From Rhodococcus spongiicola (GTDB lineage: Bacteria; Actinomycetota; Actinomycetes; Mycobacteriales; Mycobacteriaceae), in NCBI RefSeq assembly GCF_004011835.1, contig NZ_RKLN01000002.1, positions 539,469 to 603,468 on the forward strand: DNA of 64,000 nucleotides, given 5' to 3'. Positions 59,897 through 64,000 of the stretch are shown one piece after another; within the stretch, counting starts at the first letter, position 1, and every line of letters begins with the position of its first letter. The translations under genes and the position numbers were made by a program. Under the pieces are notes generated by a model. That model was not told the origin of the DNA. It did not search any database and saw only the letters and a list, made by a program, of their open reading frames with translations.

Positions 59897-61993
59897 TCAT
59901 CTGGGGGTGGCGAGGGCGAAAGGAAGGACTGCGGGAGCCCCTGCCTTGCGAATCGACCGTGCCGCCATCGTCAGAGTCCAACCCGAGTCGGTGACCGCGT
60001 CCAGAAGTAGGACCGGCCGGTCGAGTCCGGACAGGTCGGGGGTCTCCCACGCATCGACCAAGCCCGCGACGCGGTATGCGGAGTTCGCCGTGGACGGCGG
60101 TGGATGGCCGGGTCGTTCGCGGAGGTCCCCCAGGTCGGAAAGACGCCCCACACGCGCGAGGCGTGAGGTGAGCGAGCGCATCAATGCTGGGTGGGTTGGC
60201 GACTCGACGCACATCACCGAACCAGGGCGCTCGGCCCAGTCCCACGCCGCGAGCACCTTGACGCAGGCATCGACGATCGCATCCGGCGCCGGGGCGTCGG
60301 CCCCGCCGACCAGCGTGCGCAGCCGCTGCCCCCAGCCGAGATCCGACAGCCGGCCCAGAACTCGGCCGAGCTCTGGGCCGTCGGTGATCTTGCCGGACAA
60401 GCCGACACCCAACTTTGCCATTCCGGTGGGCCACTGTTTACGTGCTGGAAGATCGATGCCTGGCCGGTCGAGCCGTCGTTGCGTGTCCGCGACCGTCTCC
60501 GCAGTGACATCACTGTTGTACTTCGGGCCCGTGCAGTTGTCGCACCGTCCACAGCGGCTGTCGCCGTCGAGGCCAGGGTCGTCGAGCTGTCGCCGCAGAA
60601 ACGTCATTCGGCACTCATCGGTACGCGCGTATTCGAGCATCGCCTGCTGCTCGGCCGAGCGCGCCGCCTCGAGCCGGCCGTAACGATCCGTGTCGTACGT
60701 CCACGGCTGTCCCGTCGAAACCCAGCCGCCGCGGACGCGCCGGACGGCGCCGTCGACGTCGAGGACCTTCAGAACGAGTTCGAGGCGGGTACGGCCCAGT
60801 TCGACAAGTGGTTCGAGTGCCATCGTGGATTGGGGGCGTTCGGTATCGAGGACGTCGATCACCTTGCGGACGATGTGCTCGCGGGGGAACGACACCGAAG
60901 CGAAGTAGCTCCAGATCTGCTGATCCTCGGACCCCGGGAGTAGCACCACCTCGGCTCGGTCGGTGGCGCGTCCGGCGCGGCCCACCTGCTGGTAGTACGA
61001 GATGGGCGACGACGGCGCGCCCACGTGGACGACGAATCCGAGGTCGGGCTTGTCGAAACCCATGCCCAGTGCGGACGTTGCGACCAGTGCCTTGACCCGG
61101 TTGTTCAGTAGGTCGTTCTCGAGGACCTCCCGCTCTGCAGAGTCGGTTTGGCCCGTGTACGCGGCCACCTGGTGTCCGCGATCGGCGAGCAGACTCACCA
61201 GGTCTCGCGCGGCGGACACCGTGAGCGTGTAGATGATGCCGGAACCGGGGAGTTGGTCGAGGTGTTCGGCGAGCCACGCCGCGCGCTGGGTCGCGTCCGC
61301 GATGCGCACGACGGCCAGATTCAGCGAGTCGCGCTCGAGCGTGCCGCGCAGGACGAGGGTCTCGGTTCCCCCGACTCCGAGCTGGGTGGCGACGTCGGAG
61401 ACGACGCGGTCGTTGGCGGTCGCGGTGGTCGCGAGCACGGGAATACCCTCTCCGAGATCCTCGACAAGGGTGCGAATACGCCGATAGTCGGGCCGGAAGT
61501 CGTGTCCCCAGTCGGAGACGCAGTGCGCCTCGTCGACGACGACCAGTCCCGCGTCGGCGGCGAGGGACGGGAGCACTTGATCGCGGAAGTCGGGGTTGTT
61601 GAGTCGCTCGGGACTGACCAGCAGAACGTCCAGCTCACGCGCCGCGACGCGCTGGTGGATCTCGTCCCACTCGGTGACGTTGCCGGAGTTGATCGTCGCG
61701 GCGTGTACACCTGCCCGCTCGGCGGAGGCCACCTGGTTCCGCATCAGTGCGAGCAGAGGCGAGACGATCACCGTCGGGCCGTGTCCGCGGGACCGGAGCA
61801 GCTTCGCGGCGATGAAGTAGACCGCCGATTTGCCCCAGCCCGTGCGCTGGACGACCAGGGCCCGTCGGCGTCCGACGACGAGTGCTTCGATCGCCGTCCA
61901 CTGGTCCTCACGCAGTCGAGCGTCCGAGCCGGCGAGCACCCGGAGCAACCGTTCGGCCTCATCGCGGAGATCTGCTGTGGTCGCCGTCGTCAT
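59897..61993 (-). CDS. RecQ-family DNA helicase with C-terminal phosphoribosyltransferase-like tail
   Basis: This 698-residue superfamily 2 helicase unwinds DNA 3'-5' in repair. Motif I is QRTGWGKSA (49-57), motif II is DEAHCVSDWGHDFRPDY, motif IV-VI segments include TSALGMGFDKPDLGFVVH and YYQQVGRAGR, and the RecQ zinc site is formed by C-RMTFLRRQLDD with CGRCDNC. After about residue 520 there is no HRDC domain. Instead the end holds RPVLLLDAVTDSGWTLTMAA (659-678), which looks like the PRPP loop of phosphoribosyltransferases (DD-x-x-T-x-G-x-T), although the second Asp of that loop is Ala666. The ATG is at 61,993, and five 16-bp repeats lie upstream. Confidence 0.9.
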   Translation of the reverse strand: MTTATTADLRDEAERLLRVLAGSDARLREDQWTAIEALVVGRRRALVVQRTGWGKSAVYFIAAKLLRSRGHGPTVIVSPLLALMRNQVASAERAGVHAATINSGNVTEWDEIHQRVAARELDVLLVSPERLNNPDFRDQVLPSLAADAGLVVVDEAHCVSDWGHDFRPDYRRIRTLVEDLGEGIPVLATTATANDRVVSDVATQLGVGGTETLVLRGTLERDSLNLAVVRIADATQRAAWLAEHLDQLPGSGIIYTLTVSAARDLVSLLADRGHQVAAYTGQTDSAEREVLENDLLNNRVKALVATSALGMGFDKPDLGFVVHVGAPSSPISYYQQVGRAGRATDRAEVVLLPGSEDQQIWSYFASVSFPREHIVRKVIDVLDTERPQSTMALEPLVELGRTRLELVLKVLDVDGAVRRVRGGWVSTGQPWTYDTDRYGRLEAARSAEQQAMLEYARTDECRMTFLRRQLDDPGLDGDSRCGRCDNCTGPKYNSDVTAETVADTQRRLDRPGIDLPARKQWPTGMAKLGVGLSGKITDGPELGRVLGRLSDLGWGQRLRTLVGGADAPAPDAIVDACVKVLAAWDWAERPGSVMCVESPTHPALMRSLTSRLARVGRLSDLGDLRERPGHPPPSTANSAYRVAGLVDAWETPDLSGLDRPVLLLDAVTDSGWTLTMAARSIRKAGAPAVLPFALATPR

Positions 61994-62040
61994 GGGTCCA
62001 TCGTGCCCGAGACCGCCGACACCCCTGGGATATCGACTGC

Positions 62041-62120
62041 AATCTCGACGGCCCGGAATCTCGACGGCCCGGAATCTCGACGGCCCGGAATCTTGATGGC
62101 CCGGAATCTTGATGGCCCGG
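62041..62120. repeat. Five tandem 16-bp repeats upstream of recQ-like gene
   Basis: AATCTCGACGGCCCGG occurs three times exactly (62,041-62,088) and AATCTTGATGGCCCGG twice (62,089-62,120). The array fills the gap between the GNAT stop (62,122) and the helicase promoter. Confidence 0.95.
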
Positions 62121-62121
62121 A

Positions 62122-62580
62122 TCAGCCGGTCGGACGTCCCATGTGCAGGGTCGGGAACGGTCGCCCGCCCGAGTCGGTAGCGGAGCGGCTCAGCGTGACG
62201 AACCCGTGGTACTCATAGAACGCGACGGCCTGAGGGTTCTGCTCGTTGACGTCGAGAACAAGGTCGGAATGGTCGGCGATTGCGCGTCCGAGCAGTGCGG
62301 CCCCGACACCTCGCCCCCGATACCTGTCGTCGACGAACAGCATTTCCAGGGAACCGTCGGCGAGTCCGGAAAAACCTGCCGGTATCCCGTCGAGCTCGGC
62401 CACGGTTACGTCGACGGCGGGCAAGTAGTCGCTCACCATCCGTGACTCGTGGAAGTCGACGTCCTCGCGAGTGAGGAAGTCGTGTGTCGCCTCGACCGCG
62501 CTGCGCCAGATGCGGACGAGTACGGGCCACTCATGCTCGCCGAGGCACGGACGCAGCACCGGATCGCGCGATGTGCTCAT
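62122..62580 (-). CDS. GNAT-family N-acetyltransferase (YjaB-like)
   Basis: This 152-residue GNAT resembles E. coli YjaB in layout: WPVLVRIWRSAVEATHDFLT near the start, MLFVDDRYRGRGVGAALLGRAI as the acetyl-CoA loop, and VNEQNPQAVAFYEYHGFVTLSRS near the end. The substrate is unknown. The ATG at 62,580 was chosen; the frame runs 17 codons further up to 62,631 but over tandem repeats. It lies between ribokinase and the helicase gene on the same strand. Confidence 0.85.
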   Translation of the reverse strand: MSTSRDPVLRPCLGEHEWPVLVRIWRSAVEATHDFLTREDVDFHESRMVSDYLPAVDVTVAELDGIPAGFSGLADGSLEMLFVDDRYRGRGVGAALLGRAIADHSDLVLDVNEQNPQAVAFYEYHGFVTLSRSATDSGGRPFPTLHMGRPTG

Positions 62581-62610
62581 GGCGTGGACCGTACGGGCGT
62601 CGGCTGTGGG

Positions 62611-62654
62611 TGCCAACTCGTTTTCTGCCAACTCGTTTCTGCCAACTTGTTTTC
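62611..62654. repeat. Three 14/15-bp tandem repeats upstream of the GNAT gene
   Basis: TGCCAACTCGTTTTC (62,611-62,625), TGCCAACTCGTTTC (62,626-62,639) and TGCCAACTTGTTTTC (62,640-62,654), just before the end of the ribokinase gene in a low-G+C patch. Confidence 0.9.
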
Positions 62655-62680
62655 TCGGGGGGCCAACCCTTTTTGGGGTG

Positions 62681-63568
62681 TCACGCCTGCTTGCGCAGCA
62701 AAGCCTCGATCTCGGGGCGCGTCGGAGATGCGGAACTTGCTCCGGGACGCGTGGTAGCTAGCGCACCGGCCGCGCATGCGAAGGCCAAGGCGTCGCGAGG
62801 GCCCCGATTCCAAACGGACGGATTCCACACGGACGCGAGCGCTCCGGCGAAGGCATCGCCCGCGCCGGTTGTGTCGACCGAGTCGACGATGGGGGAGCCG
62901 ACGTGCAGGCGCTCGCCGTCGGGTCCGCGATAGCGTGCACCGGTGGCACCCAGTGTCGTCACGACATGCGGTACTGCGTCGAGCGTGCCCTCGCCGAGCT
63001 GCTCTTCCTCGGTTTCGTTGACGATCAGGACCTCGACCACTTCGAGGAGCGCCGGTGGAAGAGTTTGTGCTGGTGACGGATTGAGCATGACAGTTGTGTT
63101 GGACCGGGCCGCGTGCTGGGCCGCAGTCGTCACTGTGTCGAGCGGAATCTCCAACTGGCACAACAGGACATCGGCACCGGTAAGAGCTTCGAGATCGTCG
63201 TCGGTGAGTCCGATGACACGGGAATTTGCGCCCGAGACCACGACGATCGAGTTCTGTCCGTCGCCGTCGACGGTGATCGTGGCAATACCGCTGGGACCGG
63301 CTACTTCCCGCAGATGTTCGCTGTCGACCTCCGCGTCCACGAGAACTTCTCGCAACTCGAGCGCGAACGTATCGTCTCCGACCGCGCCCACGAACACGAC
63401 GTCCGCCCCGGCCTTCGCGGCCGCGATCGCCTGGTTGGCCCCCTTACCGCCGGGCGTCGTTGTGAACGACGTCCCGAGGACCGTCTCGCCGGGCGTGGGC
63501 AGTTGCGGGGCCGTGGCAACCAGATCCATGTTGATGCTGCCGACAACCAGGATGCTGAGTGCGGACAT
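62681..63568 (-). CDS. rbsK: Ribokinase (PfkB family sugar kinase)
   Basis: This 295-residue kinase phosphorylates ribose to ribose 5-phosphate. GSINMDLVATAPQLPTPGET and TPGGKGANQAIAAAKAG (about 39-55) are the N-terminal signature, and NETE and DTTGAGDAFAGAL the catalytic and anion-hole motifs. A small repeat SVWNPSVWN lies after the catalytic motif. No ribose transporter is beside it; rpiB in the same window would take its product. The downstream half of an MFS gene precedes it. Confidence 0.92.
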   Translation of the reverse strand: MSALSILVVGSINMDLVATAPQLPTPGETVLGTSFTTTPGGKGANQAIAAAKAGADVVFVGAVGDDTFALELREVLVDAEVDSEHLREVAGPSGIATITVDGDGQNSIVVVSGANSRVIGLTDDDLEALTGADVLLCQLEIPLDTVTTAAQHAARSNTTVMLNPSPAQTLPPALLEVVEVLIVNETEEEQLGEGTLDAVPHVVTTLGATGARYRGPDGERLHVGSPIVDSVDTTGAGDAFAGALASVWNPSVWNRGPRDALAFACAAGALATTRPGASSASPTRPEIEALLRKQA

Positions 63569-63639
63569 GCCCTGACACTAGGCGGATCGGGGCATGCACG
63601 CACACAGATTCGTGCAGCCTATCGGGGCCGGTAGCGGCG

Positions 63640-64000
63640 TCAGCTTTCCGAGCGCGGGGGATGACCCGATCTTCCGTTGTGGTGCAGCACCTCGACTGCC
63701 TCTTCCCGGGTGGCCACCGAGGGCGGGCTCCCGCGCAGGGGCCTGCGTGCGGTCTCGGGGATGAGGAGGACCGCGACGCCACCCAAGACCGCCGCGATCA
63801 TCATGTACATAGGGGCGACCAAGTGGCTTCCGATCGCCTCTTGCAGTGCGGTCATCACGAGCGGCGTCGTCCCGCCGAACAGTGCGGCCGAGACGTTGTA
63901 GCCGATCGCGACGCCGCTGTAGCGCACCCCGGTGGGGAAGAGCGCGGGAAGCGTCGAGGGAAACACGCCGACGAACAGCAGCAGCAGGCACCCGAGGATG
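63640..64000 (-). CDS. MFS transporter, C-terminal part (cut by window edge)
   Basis: The last 120 or so codons of a major facilitator permease, running off the right edge. FPSTLPALFPTGVRYSGVAI and ALFGGTTPLVMTAL, then PETARRPLRGSPPS, are typical of the metabolite:H+ symporter branch (ProP/KgtP/ShiA type). Three membrane helices are visible. The substrate is unknown. It lies about 70 bases upstream of rbsK, but that does not establish a sugar role. Confidence 0.82.
   Translation of the reverse strand, partial: ILGCLLLLFVGVFPSTLPALFPTGVRYSGVAIGYNVSAALFGGTTPLVMTALQEAIGSHLVAPMYMMIAAVLGGVAVLLIPETARRPLRGSPPSVATREEAVEVLHHNGRSGHPPRSES

Overview
The window reads as the chromosome of a high-G+C actinobacterium of the Mycobacteriales, most like Rhodococcus (including the equi/Prescottella group). 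The reasons are heavy GTG start use, paired ClpP1/ClpP2, a group II truncated haemoglobin of the GlbO type, a very large NAD-dependent glutamate dehydrogenase, a mycothiol-linked DsbA-fold reductase, an IF2N-like/RNase E fusion, and a gene order that matches, from memory, M. tuberculosis Rv2478c to Rv2439c in reverse. I see no transposase, phage gene, CRISPR array or rRNA.

Layout. 1-12,500: cytochrome oxidase assembly (cut at the left edge), ssb, ettA, NAD-GDH with a hot-dog thioesterase and a conserved unknown gene, then a TetR/P450 pair. 12,560-24,480: alpha-glucosidase, glbO, HNH nuclease, DUF5130-like protein, pepN, an FAD reductase diverging from the DsbA-like reductase, M48 peptidase, rpiB, nei2 and a glycine-rich membrane protein. 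24,638-29,512: tRNA-Gly, tRNA-Pro, tig, clpP1, clpP2, clpX (protein folding and proteolysis). 29,613-42,198 is an accessory insert, relative to the mycobacterial order, between clpX and valS. It holds a LacI / DapA-family lyase / Nramp-like transporter module, a hydratase-acetaldehyde dehydrogenase-aldolase operon with an IclR regulator, an FdhF/YdeP molybdoenzyme with fdhD, an iron-siderophore binding lipoprotein with an IdeR-like box, and a GNAT. 42,322-54,729 is conserved again: valS-folC-DUF4233-ndk, rne, rplU-rpmA, obg-proB. 54,770-64,000: sirtuin, YhgE/Pip-like exporter, ectAB without an intact ectC, a RecQ helicase with a phosphoribosyltransferase-like tail, a GNAT, ribokinase and the end of an MFS transporter.

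Most notable. (1) The LacI/DapA-like/Nramp-like module has a triple-core operator, and the transporter has lost the canonical Nramp metal ligands. It is preceded by a 23-codon leader ORF whose ribosome-binding site lies in one arm of a 12-bp inverted repeat. (2) ectA-ectB is followed by only a short stretch resembling the ectC core, then a terminator. (3) Short tandem repeats of 14-29 bp recur in intergenic gaps and also inside genes, including three 8-residue repeats at the ClpP2 N-terminus. (4) Several regulatory sites can be read directly: a TetR operator, an IdeR-like box, a CRP/GlxR box, a SigH-like promoter and a ClgR-like box.
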